In this document: one piece after another, positions 14,033-29,339 of the stretch
Layout of the letters: each line of letters begins with the position of its first letter
Numbering within the stretch: the first letter of the stretch is position 1
From: Urechis unicinctus
Taxonomy: Eukaryota; Annelida; Polychaeta; Xenopneusta; Urechidae
Reading direction: 5' to 3'
Length of the DNA stretch: 64,000 nt
NCBI GenBank assembly: GCA_034190875.2
Contig: CM067343.1
Location: 57,709,507 to 57,773,506 of the forward strand
Notes under the pieces: generated by a model
Databases searched by the model: none
What the model was told of the DNA's origin: nothing
Seen by the model: the letters and a program-made list of their open reading frames with translations, nothing else
Position numbers and translations under genes: made by a program

Positions 14033-17000
14033 TATCAGCTGTTTTCTATGCCGTATTCCCGAACTGTATCGCCCTTGCTTGCTGAACTATTACTTGTATG
14101 TGGATTTCTAATATAACTCTATCTGGAGAAGAGGCACATACATGAACGTTTTGTTGCAATTCATAGCTTTCCCATATAGCCATGCTATCAGCAATCATAT
14201 GCCCTGCTTAGTGAGGGGCCAAACTTTCATCATTTATAGCCGCACATGAATGCAATGCAATTTGATTAGAAGAAAGATTTGGCAATCAGAATTTGTTCTG
14301 TTAAAGAAAACGATGAGGAGGTTTCAAATGTTCCTAACCACCAATTAGCAATTGCCCGACGATGCAACATTGTTGCTCAATTATTGAGAGTTTTGCTACT
14401 TGGTACACCTTGAAATACCTACCTCGTTTTCTTATTGTATTACACTTTCTCAAGGCGTTAGTGATGGCAACCTTAGTAAATGAAGAACACATTATTTACA
14501 ATTTTCCTACGAAGGATGCAGATGAATAGCGGGCTGATATTGCTGCTCTGAGTGCCTTATGTAATAAATTTTGTGTCGAGTTCATACCACGCGATTTAGG
14601 AATTTGCTATGCCTGTGTTGTTCTGTTTCATTATGAATAAGATAAAATGGTGATTATATAACTATGAAGCATTTAACTGATATAATCTATTAAAATGATG
14701 TCACATCAATGACGGGCTAAGTAGGCCATATAAAAGTGTAAATATCGCGTGAAGCTTAATACACGCGAAAAGTGTCACAAAAGGAATGATAGGTTTCTAA
14801 TATGAGTGTAACATTCTTGTTGGTGACCTTGTATTAACGGCAGAAACACTGGCAGATTGGAGCAGTGCAATGTTGTCTTGAAAATAAGGCTGCAAGATAT
14901 TAGTACCACAAGCAGCGACAGCTGTGGGATAATGTTCTCCTTGCTCGGTTGGGTTTGTCATAGATGGTCAGCCCGAGTATTTTAATTATAATGAGGCCGT
15001 CCAGAAAGAGATGGAAGACAAAATGTGGTTGAGTGTGGACTAATGGTCCACCACTAACTTAATTGATGCTATCAAGCTGCTCTTCTCTACCGCAATGCTG
15101 GCAGTGTTAGTCAGTTTGCGATTTGCAGAGTTTTAATTGCCCCATAGGCCCTCTTGTAGTAATAAACAACTTATTTCTCTACTTCTCTTGCCTCATTTAA
15201 ATACCTAATGGAGTTCAGATAAGTGATACTAAAGTTAATTCTATCGGAATTTGGCCAATATCATAGCCAATTTCTAGGGTGCCAGACACAAGAAGATGAC
15301 ACGTTTGGAAATTCCGGCCACGAAGTAGCAGCCCTTCGCATAGCCCTGATTGTTTGTGAGATTGATTCAGTTTGATTTTCCTTGGTGGAACTTGTTCGTT
15401 AATCTTAAGTAACTCTGCCTACAGGCTTTGTGATTATATAAAATGTATTTACCTTTTCAAATATATGCATTCGCACAGTCGATGTTCAATGCATTGTGTA
15501 AACAAATTATTATACTGTACACTAATCCCTCAGTACCATCTTTCGTGGAGGTTACATTGCCATGTGAAGTATTGGACACGTCAGATATATCAGAGATAGA
15601 AATAAGAATAGTTCTTCATCTCATTGTTGTTGTAACGCATGGTGGAACTAATCCGGCAAAAACTTGTAAAACGTTGTTATCAAATTTATCAGCAGCAAGC
15701 TTGGTGCAAAATTTCACTTTTGTGGTAAAATGCGGAGGAAAATATTATACAAATTTTCCTTCTTGCTGTTCTTCTAGCCACTGATATCTTTATCTCCTTC
15801 CTGCAATTTTGTACAGGGTTTCTGTTGCGTGGGCAACAAATTTGTGGCCAACAGGTAACTTTATCTTTTATTGGATGGTTTTTTGTCCTATTGTAGGGAG
15901 CAAAAAGACAACCCTGATGATTTTTCTCCCTCAGCCCCAAAATGAAATACTTCTTGGAGCAAACGCAACTGGAGGTACAGCATAGAGCCGGATACCTGTT
16001 GCATTGCGGCTCATATAACTGGTCATGAACGTGTACAAAGTTAAAATGGAACTCATAAAGTATAACTCGGGTTGATTGTTTCCATTTAATGTAATGATTA
16101 AGGAGACCTCAATGAATGGCTCAGCCTGACCTCCTCTGATTACTACAGCAAATAATTTCTTGTAATATCATTTATGAGCGGTCAACAAATCATAAGATAG
16201 AAAGTGTATAAATTGACTACCATTCGTACCAGTATTGGATCTGGTTTGTAATAATACTGGAACTATGGAAGCCCAGGGTGTATGATACACATTGCCACAC
16301 ATTGATATCTTTTTAGCTGCAATGGTCGTAGCATACAATACCATGTACATGCATTGGCAGATGGATAACTATTAAAGCATTATTACTAACCTGTGCCAGA
16401 GATTAGGTAAACCTGCTATGAGGGTGTATATTGTGATCCGGAAGTTCGCTATTCGACACCTTTCCTAGAGTACTTTTGGATTGCGCGGATCTGATGCACA
16501 TTTTAGAAGGTTAAACAATCAGCTATGTTACGTCATATGACTTTATAATACAAAAGATGAATCACCTGGAAGATTAAAACAGACAAGAGGCAAGTTCTTC
16601 AAACAAGCTGAACCGGTGCAGTAAGAAAGTCGAAATTAGCTGAGATATTGCAGCAAGGATAATAGGTTTAGCATTGTGTCGATGAATATCTAAACACTAT
16701 TATAGTATTTCAAAATCTCCCAGACTTTCATAAGTGAGTATCAACTGAATGCTGGGGTATTAACTGCACATAGTGCTTCTTGTGGATTGTGTATGCGACA
16801 CGTAAAACATAAATCACATCCGCCGGGCTGCATCACGAGCGCGCATGGCTGACTTAATATTGCCTACAGAACAGTGATTTTGAACGACCCGAAACGTTCC
16901 AGACTACTTTGTTAGACTGCTAATGGATGTCCAAACCAGATTGCTATCCTTTGGTCGAGCTCATAAAAGCATTTGGATTAGAGGTTGTTTCGGGACATCA

Positions 17001-18875
17001 TCGTGCGTCATGATGCAATAGACGAGTTGATTATTTTCTTTGCTCAATGTAATGATCGCCTATTTTCACTTTGACCGGGCACTCTGCAAACTTACGCATC
17101 CGTTATTCAGCGCATGATCCCTAATTGGACTGGTAATATACTTATATATACAGTAACGGTGTTAGTTATGACAAGCGATTATGTTAGCTTTGGAGTTAGG
17201 TTAGTAATGGTGAAAATTGAGAAACAATACGCCACCAAAGGGATCCGTTCTATACTTTTGGCTGACTACAAAAGCTATTTCCATCCATCAATTCACGGGA
17301 CTAATGAAATCGTATTTCATGCCAAATTAGCACATGTCCCATGAAAATAGGTAGGTATTTTAAACGTCATTAAGAAAATACCAGACAAATCCTTTTTACC
17401 ATATCAATTATTATGGAAATTATGTACAATTTGTATTGGTAACTTTCTTCGATCGGAGATTGGAAATTTTACACTATTGGACTTCTACTATCGCCTGCTA
17501 GTCTTAAAATTTTGTTGATCTGTCGTTTATCTGTGAGTTATTTGTGTAAATATAGATTTTGAGCGTCAATCGTAATTTTAAATCACACATTAAGCCAATA
17601 CATCGTAATGTTAGTGAAACTCAGCAGACGTCGAGTCCTGTTTGGGTTTAATGATATTATCTACCAAGAGATAAGTACCAATAGAATGTTAAGCACGAGT
17701 GGTAACAATAGATTGGTTAATCAAAAATGACCCTAAGAGAAAACATTGGAGCATGTCAACCAAAATAGCTCATCATTGTTTATTTCTACCATACCGTGAA
17801 ATAATTCAGGTAACGCCTAGCCGCTATGGTCTCGTCATCACATTTTCAGCGACCACATTTTGCGCATTTAGTCATGTTGAATTAATGTTATACATTTTTG
17901 TGTGAGGCTTTGTCTTCAGTGTGTGCGGCACGGCGGTACAATATATCTGCTAGTTAAGATCTAGAGGTCTATTTGGGTTGCTTTTGCATGATATGATTAC
18001 ATCCTCAAACATACATTGTTATGAAATTACATTTTACGTATGTAAGTTATGTTTAAGACTTTCACGAAATAACTAAAGGCAATAAGATATGATGCAAAAG
18101 CATATGGTTTATGGTTGATTCTAATGTGTATGGAGAGCCTTATGTACCAAGACAAATGACTTGTCAGAAAATTGTGGTACCTCATCAAGACGACGTCAGT
18201 TTTAAATGCGGTATGGCGCTTAGTTACTGCGGGAAGCCGGCGCCGATGTAAATCACACAAATGACACTGCATACAAATACCCCGAATATTTACAGTCGCA
18301 GTTCGACTGAATACACAAAAATTGGAAAATTAAGAAAATTGGAAAACTAAGGAAAAAGCTGAGAAAATGTTTGCCTTCAAAATGACAGTTATTGTGGTAC
18401 ATTTTTTCATTTCTCTCATTTATGATATACGCAGTTTTGAAAATATATTTGACAAAATATTGGAGCAAACACTCGAGGTCGCTGATTGTTAATTTAGGAT
18501 AAACAGTTATACTTAATAAGTCATTGTCTGTGTAATTTTAACCAATTGTCTGTGTCACTGGCATTGAATAAAACAATGTATGTAAGCTAACCTAATGAAA
18601 TTTTATATACCACTTGTTGGAGATAATGTGATGATTGTAATGCAAGTATATTTATGAATATAGTTCAAGACGATATTTGCCACTATTCAGTAAGCCAATA
18701 TAAGTTAAGTGTTTTTCTGTCATCGTACACATTCTACCTTGATAAAACGCTACGATGGGTACGACACGCTTTTGAAAACTTGAGTTACGAACTCTGCTTA
18801 AATAATTATTGAACGAGTAAAAGTTTATAATATACCGCCATATCTCAAATAACCTGGTCATTGTCTTAATACAAT

Positions 18876-19058
<183 letters not shown>

Positions 19059-19059
19059 G

Positions 19060-22000
19060 GTCGTGTATCGGAGCCGGGATTTTTAATATCGTATGTACAA
19101 GGCCATTCCAAACCTATCGTAACTCCAATAATCTACGTCTGATGTTCAAGAGCGTGATATGGTTTGTTTCCAATAAAGCCTGTCGACATTATTCTTTGCT
19201 TTATGATTTATCCTCACAAACTGTATTGTTACACCGCCAAGTAATATGAGGGAAAATTACATTCAGTCACATTCTTTCATTTTTTTCGCTTGTAGTTGGC
19301 AGGATAACGACAATAAAACGCCGAAAAAATAGTTCCACAGCCGCAGCATGCAATTCGCTAAATCGCCTTTGCGCTGTGGGCCAAATATGTTATTGGTTGT
19401 TTTATAGATATTCAAATATGTAAGATTTTTACCCGATGCTACCGAGCGATATATCCTATAAACCATCATCATTCATCAATAAGTCGTTGATACGAATTGA
19501 AAACGGGAACATCTTATATAAATGACGTTATTATGATAATTCGGATCGGGTAGGCAATTGTTATTGATGGTAAAATATGCTTATACTGTTCTACTATCGT
19601 CACAAATCATCGCAACTAACTAATCTCACCCCACAGAAAAATCTCACCCCACACGAAAACAGTTATTTCTAACGTGGCGGCTGTATTATCGTTGCTGTTG
19701 TTTATACATGTATGGCATTGTATAATTTGAAATGTCAATGGCTCCTTCGTGATCAAGGATCAGACATGTTAAAGTGTGTAAGTACGAATCATGGTTACAG
19801 TACATATGGTGCGAGATTGGCAGTTCACCAAAGGTATATTTTACCATATAGCAGCAGTTACATTAGACATTAATTTGTTGACTTTGTTTTGTAGATGGGT
19901 TGCTTAAAGCTACCGTGGCAATGTACCAAGATGCAACTGCTTGATATGGTATACTTTGATAAGAGAAGGGCTATCACAGAAAATATATCGATCTGAGATT
20001 GTGTTGCTTGGTACGCTACAAGATCAGTCTATGTATACAAATGGTTCCCTCTGGTTGCTTTTATTGCAAGTATTAGGCATAAGACATCTTTGAGTTTTGC
20101 GAAGTTGGCTTGAGAGTTCGTTCGCGTGAGGACCGACATATTGCTCAACTTGGCAAATTGACATATCATCATATATGGCATTGATTGAAATGAGATTCAA
20201 GTAATTTATTCATTAGGCTAATATAATACGTCGGAACTCATCTTTATAGATACTGACATTGTCAATAACGTTTGATATATTATCGTGGGTGATAGATCTT
20301 CTTTATCAGAAACTGGCCAGCTTGACAGGATGGGGCATCAAAGTGTGCATTATAGGCGCAATCTCAGGATGATAACATTGTCCAAACGATTAAGTATGTC
20401 ATAGAAATAACTCACTTATTTAATAGAAATATTAATTACTCCATCATTGTCTGATAATGAAAAACGGTTGCTTCGCTACCTGGTTTCAATATTGTCAATT
20501 ATTCACTAGAAGCGTAGGTTTATCACTCATCCGCAATTCGCTGTATAAAAGAACTGTCGGCATGTGGGATAAGATTACCGCAGTACCATCAACATGGAAC
20601 ATGCTTTTCATCTTACCGGGCTCAGGAAGGCTGGGTGAATTATGTCGACTACATATTGCTATGATTACGATAAATCCTCCAGCCCATGACTGGTTTATCC
20701 CAACATAGACTTAATTAAGGCTTTGTCAAATTGAGAGTTTTTAGGGCTTAATATCCTTAAGTATATATTACGCAGATTGAGTGCAAAATTGGGTAGGCGG
20801 GTGGGATCAATATTATATTCAAATGATGCTCGGATTGCTATATTCATGGGATTATGACAGATTTACAAATAGTATCAGAAATTTGCAGTCAAATGGTTAA
20901 ATGCCTTATTTCATGTCGATACAAGAGGAATAAGCCGGATTTACAAAACATATGCGACATCAAGAATGTATTTACCAGATAAAACATAGGGCTGCTCTGC
21001 GATACCCGAAGCCCAATAAGAAGCACTGGCAATATATCAGATGCCAGTGTCTCTAGCAACAACAGTGATTATTATAACAAACTATTACCCAATGTTGTGC
21101 AAACTGCTATTGACAAGTACTCCAGTAACACAAAATGTATGAAAACATTGCTCATAAACAGGGTCGCTTCAGAACGGACCTAACCACACGTATTGCAGAC
21201 GATTGGTTTCTTCAAGAAAATTGACGAAGCACGGTTGGTACGGATGTATGCTGGAAGCCAAAATAAAAGGAATGAAATTTATCTAGAGTGATATAATGGA
21301 TAAAAGCGCTAACGCAACTCGCTGTAAATTGAGGAAGAAAACCTTCAATAATTTATCACAGATCGTGATCTAACCATAAACGAGAGTATAACAAGCCAGT
21401 GACTTAGTGACACAAGCAAACGAAACTGAAAAGAAGGATGGTTGTAGAAATATCTACTGTGTTCGGAAGAATCTTAGAATTGTGAAACCGAAATCTTAGC
21501 ATTGAAGTACTCTTTAATAAAGTACCAGGCTCGTTAGCATCAGTCCGCGATCTTCTCTTATGTCACACACCTCACATAAAATATAAAAGATAAACAAAAG
21601 CAGCGGATCAGATCCCAGCGTACTGTGTCAATAAATAATCATCCGGTGACAGGAGAACATTACAGCAACACAAGTCCAACAAGTCCACATTAAGTAACAT
21701 TTACAGCAGCAACAGCGCCATGAACATGGGACCAAGCAAAGGAAAAACGAAACCTCAAGATTGAGCATCAATAAGTATTTGACACTTTGCAGACGGTGTC
21801 ATGAAGAAAGCACGCTAACCACTTGAACTTATTGCTTTCCTAAAACCACATATCACAATGGCAATGAAAAACCAAAAATCGAACATTTGCAGCAAACAAA
21901 ACAAGAGCTGAGCATAGATCGGTATATACATTTCACAAATGCTCAAAAAGAAGTTAGAAGGGAAATAGTCATACTTGTATAAAAGAATTATTCACATCTA

Positions 22001-25000
22001 GTGGAGTTCAGTAAATTACAGCATTGTAGTTTCAAAGCAAATTACATAGCTATGCCAAACTTAATTCATCCACTTGATGTACAAAAGCTGGATGTATATC
22101 TCCAGATTCATCATGTGTGATTTAAACTACTCTGAATAGTTTTTTGAAACAGCGGTGTGACGTTTTACCTTACCTATGTTACCATCTGTCTCATGCGGAT
22201 GGAATTGGAATTTGGACAGCAAATCCCAATTCATTTGCACGCAGAAATATCGTTTATTCATTAAATTACAATCTCTCTATTTGCACAATTGGGTGTCTAT
22301 TGCATAATCAACTGACCATGTACACACAACAAATCGCCAAGGGTCTCATCCAATATGCATTGTTTGATGGCATTGGGTACAAGAATGCAATATCGATATT
22401 TATAGGGTTTGGCTATGTGCGTATTGTAGAGCAATACCATCTTACATATATTAGATATATTCTTCATTCATGAAGCATTGACAACACAAGCAAAAGGGGA
22501 CATCGCAGCACAGAACGGTCCATTCGCCAATGCTATCAAAGTGTTGAAAATGTCATCTGCACGACAGGCCAATTTGCTAGGCCTATTTAGAGCAGCTGTG
22601 TGCCTTTTTATTATGAGGCCTATCTCTGATTACAGCGCTATATCAGTATTCTCCATCACGACATCGTCTCGCTGTAAACGCATCAGGAGGCCTGAACAGA
22701 CACAACCAATCAGTCCGGACGGTTCCAAAGGATTAACAAACTATATATTTTTTTCGGAATACCAAGCATGTCTCCAAACATTAAAAGCAACCACCAGCAT
22801 AATAACCTCAAAGCGGAATAAGCCATTTGATGGAGCTTTATTAACAATATTAATCATCATCAATTACCGCAGAACGCACCAATTTCTTTTTCTATCAACG
22901 TTTGGCAAGTCGCCTATACATAATATGATCTCAGACATTCACATTGGCACCAGAGATCGATTAATTACACTTTGCATGCGTCAACATAATTGAGAATGTA
23001 TTTGACCACATAATGATTAAATTGATAGGGAACCAGCTGTGCACCCATTTTGCATCTCAGAGATATGTGGAAGTATCTGAACTCAATGCTCTCAATATCT
23101 TAATATTAGAAGTCTCATGTTCTGATGCCCTGCATCAGACAATGGAGAAAGATATAGAATAAGGACTCATATCAGAATTTAACTTTCCTCAAACTACTCT
23201 TTCAATTTCAATTATTGATATACCTGTCGTGACGTTGTCTCATATATCACTTGCTTAAACCAATACTGGAGGTTTCAATGCAGTTTAATTTAACGATTTT
23301 GCGAATGTCGCAACCAAACTCCTACAACAACTTAGCAGATTTATGTATATTAAGCTGTTGCAATATGAAAGAGTCCAAGTAGAAGTCAGCGGATGATCAA
23401 ACGCTAAGATGCAACATTATAAACAAGTGCTGTGTGATATTGTACACAACGAAATATTTCTTTCCGATTAACAGTTTGCTATTCTACGACCCTCAACTCC
23501 GAAAATACTGCATTACATTATTGGACTTTTTTCGCTGAGTTATAAGCGTCAATCAAACTGCTGGCTTAAATCTATGGAGATGCGTAGCCACAAATCCCAT
23601 TAGTACTAATTGCGAAATGTTGAGAAATATGTTAAACTGTTTGCTCAATCCCAAATGCATGTCACCGGACATTTGTGCGCCTCATTGAGGGGATATGGTC
23701 TTGTCTAGTGAGGCAGCCGATAAAACTGGGACGCAAAACATATTCTTGACTGTTACATTGTAGATGAGTAAGGATTAATACAATGTCTGATTGATTAAGT
23801 ATCCAGCCTTAATGTATAGCTTGGACTACTGCTATTGATGTTGCATATCGTTAGGAATAAATTAGTATGCCAAAAAGAGCCGATCATGTGTACGGAAAAT
23901 ATAGAATGTTCTGTATCAGGTCATATTCAAAGCTAAACATACGTGCAAAAGTGTGCACACGAATTTGCAGGGGCGTACTCATCAGCCAATTATTAAGGGT
24001 TGAATAAATAGCCATTTCTCATAAAGATAAATGTTTATTCTCGATCTTACATATCCGCGCTATATATGGTGGTTTTAGATTGTCAATAACTGTCTACGGC
24101 GAGAGAACTGGCCTGGATTCGACATTGACATTTGTTGGCTTGTCAGGAAACATGATAAGGCCTCGAACAAATAGTTTATAGCTACGCAAAGCTGTGTGAT
24201 GATGATGTAATTACATGAAAGACACCCCCGTCATCAGGCGACGATACAATGAAATCAACAATACCATATAAGACTGTTGATCTTTGGGCTCGGCGTCTTC
24301 TAAAGATATTGAATCATCTGATTGGTCGAGGCGACTATAGCTCTTAATTTAACGGATAATTCGATATGGCTTTTAAGGTACGCTATGATAAGACGCGGTC
24401 CCAATGCGCTGCGATTCACAGGTGGCGTCTTCACATATTTTCTTCGGGCGGAAGTGAGCGCTCTTACAATTACGTATATCGCGCTATGAATATGATATTT
24501 TGATTTGTGACACCAGCAGTTGCCGAAATCTTTACCAGTTCTGATGGCACTCTACTAAATCAACGCAATCAATTCTGGATGTTTCATGGTGTGAAATATT
24601 AACACCAATCAGCCCTGCTGCCATAGATGCTGTCTAGCAACACTGTGTGTACATTAAGCGCTACACCGTTAAATATTCCCAATCAAATCAGCAAAGGCAT
24701 TCGCCTTGAGCGACTTCATAAGATTGCGTCAAAATATATTGTGGAATACATTGTGATTAATAGTAATATGGCATAGCTCTATCACGATAATATATGTTAT
24801 GTTATTCTTAGAAGAACTTAGTAAACTGTTATATTGAAGAGCATTTATTGCCTCATATGACACAGGAAAATGTGTATTTAAATGTGTTTGTGTTTGGCCT
24901 GTTATCTGCAGTACTACTTTTCACAATAGCCAGTTATTTAGTTTATTCATACTTTGCTTGGATGTAGCAGTGATTAGTGGTGGTTAGCTCTGATGGATAT

Positions 25001-28000
25001 CAAGCAACATGTGAGAATCAACCTGCGGGCTTATTTGCAAATTGTATGTATTCTTCACAGTTTGCGAAGTGATATAAAGCAAATAAAAGAAAAATTTCCG
25101 ATAAGAAGCATTGTTAATTCTTTTTATGATTATATCGATTTTACAAATCATATATAACGTAATTACTTCTGAGCTGTGCGAAATATGAGCCTCCACGTAT
25201 GTTGGATACGTGATTATATTGCTTACCGGTTAGATTGCTGCTAAAGACGATCGGGGATTACGGAATAATCAGGCGAGAAGTAGTATTGAACAGATACAGT
25301 TATTCGCGAAGAGATGATTTCTTTTTCCATATGTACAAGCAGCATCACTCCGTCACCTCAAACGTACTATTATTGCGTCAAATAACACAACACACAGCTG
25401 GGTGTAAAACTATGGCAGCAATTTCAACTCAACAAATAGGTCAAACTGTCCTCTTAAATTTGTGTATTTGATATCATGCATCAGTACAGGTGATTACCAC
25501 GTTCAGCAATATAAACAAATTGCATAATGCTCGATTAACAACCCATTTGAGATGCTACCATTGATACTACTGAACATGTGAAGCGAAGCGTTATTAATAA
25601 CACATCAACCATAACATGTTTTGTAATCAACGTTAGGTCACAGCAATTGTGTTAAAATCAATGAGAGTCATTGATCTGTAACTGCAAGTTTTCTGCAAAT
25701 ACATTATTTAACCAAGAGGGACGTAAAATAACATAGGGTATGATAAATATACAGTAATTGCAGTTGTGTCTCATCCACCCGTCTCCGAGGCCGCCATAGT
25801 CCTGAAACAAACAAAAAATCTCTTGATGGCTGTTACTTTATGACAGTGGTTAGTCTTATTTGGCTTTAAGGGGTCTCGCTGATGAATGCATTATGAATGC
25901 GTAGTTTTCCCAATTATATTTGATAGTTAGAAATATGTGCATTTACAACATAATTTGCTCAATCACTCGTAAACCTGCACTAGTATGCGATTCGGCGAGC
26001 TTTCTGCTCCAGCGCGTGTACTTGCTGTGTAGGTGCATACTTTATGTGCTCATAATTCAATAACATGAGCAATTTGTATTTATCAAGCAACGAACGTCGA
26101 AATATTTTCAGCCCATGTGCGAATGTGGCTATTTCATTTTAGCAATTTGAGCACTGTGCTATTCATGAAAAGCGTGATTGTCATGTATGATTGACGCTCT
26201 GTTCAAGTTGTGACGGTTTTTTTCATCTGAATAATGCTTGATCAAATACAACCGGAGAGTATAGTGTGCAAAGCAACACTTCTATTGCAAGTATATGCGA
26301 TATTTTGGATGCATCATGGTGGCAGTTTTTGTGAAATAAAACCCTTCAATTTTGTTGTCACGAATCACATATGTCTTGGCACGTAGCAATATGGATATTT
26401 GTCCATTGCTTGAATAGCAATCTACGAAGGATGTTGAACCTCTTTGAAAAAGAGTGCGTGCCAAAATGAAATCTAAAAGGTTTCAATGATCCGTTAGAAA
26501 AGTCATTTGGGTTCTAAAGATAACCTAGCTCTCCGAAAATATTCAACAATAAACCGACCCGGAATCAGTGACCATTCGCTAATGCTATTCGTCGGTCAAG
26601 CTGGGGGATCAGATTGTTCTGACATGTAAACCAATTTATTTTTCATGGCCGGATTGAGTCCAAATTGCAACGTGCTGAATGCGACTCGTGGTAATATTAG
26701 ATGTATACAATAACCTCAACAATATCCGTTGTTATCGTGTTTAAATAAGTGTTTTTACAGATTTGGGAATTTCCAGCAACAAATCACAGGATCTTGATCA
26801 GACTTTTGACAAATTTGAATCGGAAATGGTCCTATCTAGGACGGCAGTAAAGATCCTGAATGTGTGACTGAAGACAAAATCAATACGGTCCATTTTATTA
26901 CAGAACAGAATATTCTCCATGATATGACTATCTTCTCCGCACGTCATGGTTTCTCCAACAATCATGAACAGTTTAAATGGTCAGCAGTTACATCGGCTAT
27001 CGTCGTGTGAATTTAGCTATGGAATGCTGGCTAATCAGTCGGTCGGTGATTAATAATTTATTTACTTTAGATCTCAAGATTTTCTCTCAGTCACTTAATG
27101 ACGGGTCTTCAAGTCCATCTTGTGGAACTGGAACTACAATGATGCATGTCATTTGGTGAGAATGTCCCAAATTTTTCTTGTATCTGCATTCTTTTTATCC
27201 TGACTATTTCAAATGAGTCATAATTAGGTAACCTTGACACATATATCGGTTAATGTTTGGTCAGATATTTCGATTGTTAGTGTTATATTTTCTATTCGCT
27301 GCATGTATATCGACTAAAACAACCAAACGCTCGACAATGATATCAACTTATCGGGGTAATTTTAGGCATTATATTGATGGAAGCTGTAACCTATCACAAT
27401 GATGTTCAATATCATAGTTAGCTCTCGCTTCGACGATATTTGCAAAACAATCAATTTACCATGCCGATGCAAAGTCAACCAATTTTATGACCTTATCTTG
27501 CAATAATTAAAATATGTTTTAGAATTGCTAAATGAGTTCGTTTGCGCACACCATTAGCACATTCACACCAATTAGATAATGATAATAAGATAAATATATT
27601 TTAAACATATTTGTGATGATAAAGCTATTGCAAGCCGTTGTCGTCTAGTGACATTTTCACAACGATTGGTCTTGTCTCGCAAAGGAATAAGGTCATTTGG
27701 ATTAAAGCTTTTTGGTGAATTCCGTTAGGGTCAGGCTTGAAATTGATATGGGACATTTAAGTGCATTTAGAACGTTACAAACACAATTAACCCTATTGTC
27801 AATGAACCGACCAAAGGTATAACGGCGTACAGAGAAAATTGTACATACAAGCCGGGCCATTAACCGTCGCATCTAAACATTGTTATAAAAATGTGCTGCT
27901 GCAGCCATGACCCAGGCCAACCCAGGCGAGGGGCCCCTGTTCTTAGAGCTCAAGTCACTTGTAGTCAATGTTTGTTTAAGATGAAACTGGGCCTGTAAAT

Positions 28001-28440
28001 TCGTACCTTCATCCTAACATCCATTTGTATTCGGTCATGACACAGTATATATGCATATTTGTTTCTACCTGGTTATTTCAAGACAATATATAGACCAAGG
28101 GTGTCAGTAAGTGATGATATGTGACATCGTATATCCAGAAAAGTCTACCTGGCATGGCGGCTTATCCTTGTGAGAACTGAAACATAGCATCATTTTGGAA
28201 AATTGACATAACGGACTGTGGCGGAGTTTAACTGACCGACACATCATAAAGCCTCAAATATAATACGCCATCGCAATATAGTAATATGCTAGCAGGCATT
28301 ACTTTGGTTAGCTTCATTTCTAACTAGCTATGAATTTTACCAATACACTCATCGTAAAAATACAGCATCATATCAATACGGAAATACTTGCAGGTAAACA
28401 TTATAATCATCCGCAATTGTCTTCCACCATCGAGGAAGGC
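19060..28440. other. Central spacer between the inverted arms, no recognisable gene
   Basis: About 9.4 kb of AT-rich sequence. I could not find convincing inverted similarity between its two halves. Two frames follow one another at 22144-22473 (109 residues) and 22478-22993 (171 residues), separated by one stop in a different frame. They have no motif I recognise, and their composition looks like chance. A 25-base word around 25590-25614 (TTAATAACACATCAACC, then ACATG) recurs directly at 28445-28470, and GTTCAGCAATATAA at 25501 recurs at 33137. A short tandem AATCTCACCCCACA lies at 19622-19652. Nothing else can be supported. Confidence 0.5.
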
Positions 28441-28496
28441 TTTGTTAATAACACATCAACCACAACATGCTGATCTCTACACATATGAATAAAAAT

Positions 28497-28512
28497 TTAT
28501 ATATACATATAT

Positions 28513-28549
<37 letters not shown>

Positions 28550-29330
28550 GTACTCAAATGTGTACATCAAGACATTTATATGCATATATATGTATATAAA
28601 TTATATATATATAAATATTGATAAATGTACATATATGAATATACATATATATACATAAACAAATATTCATATGTTTATTTGTTTATATACATATATATAT
28701 ACATATAATATAAATATATATATACATAAATAATTATATATTTATCCGTATTAATGTGTATGCATAATCAAATATATGCAGATATTTATCTATATACATA
28801 GGTATATATGTACATATGTATGAATATGTATATATTTATATTAACAAATATATATTTTGTTTATATATATTGCTATCAAAATAAAATATATACTTATATT
28901 TTCATATATATAAATATGGATGTATATATGTATATATAGAAATATATATATGCATATATGCGTTGATATATACATATACATAGATAAAATATATTTAAAT
29001 ATATATATATATATACATAGGTATATATATATATGTATGATATATATATATATATATATTATATATAATAAATATATATATATATTGTTTATATATACAA
29101 GTATTTATCTTGTCAATATAAAATATGAGTGTGTTCATTAATCATGATATAAGTATATATATATATCAATATATAGACATACAGGTATATAAGAGCAATA
29201 AATATATGTATATATATAAACATATGTTTATATATATACATAAATATGTATATATGCAAATATAAACATATATTTTCATATGTATACAATAATACATATA
29301 AATGAGTTTCTGTGCTCATTACTCATTTTA
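28497..29330. repeat. Imperfect TA/ATACATA-rich block at the inner end of the right arm
   Basis: Alternating purine-pyrimidine DNA, with a pure TA run only at 28517-28548 and otherwise interrupted by ATACATA, TATGCATA and AAATA words. It is a degraded counterpart of the TA tract at 18876-19058 and is much longer. Frames made of Tyr, Ile and Met here are not genes. Confidence 0.85.
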
Positions 29331-29339
29331 TATAGATGG

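Noticed and set aside
18027..18272. A possible CxxC-containing small protein (QCHLCDLHRR), repeated at 29950-30080.
   Set aside because: Substitutions and indels between the copies fall at all codon positions. The other two copies of the module are not open, so it is conserved repeat DNA rather than a gene.
22144..22993. Two consecutive frames of 109 and 171 residues considered as a decayed retroelement gene.
   Set aside because: No reverse transcriptase, integrase, recombinase or zinc-knuckle motif could be found in any frame; lengths are possible by chance.
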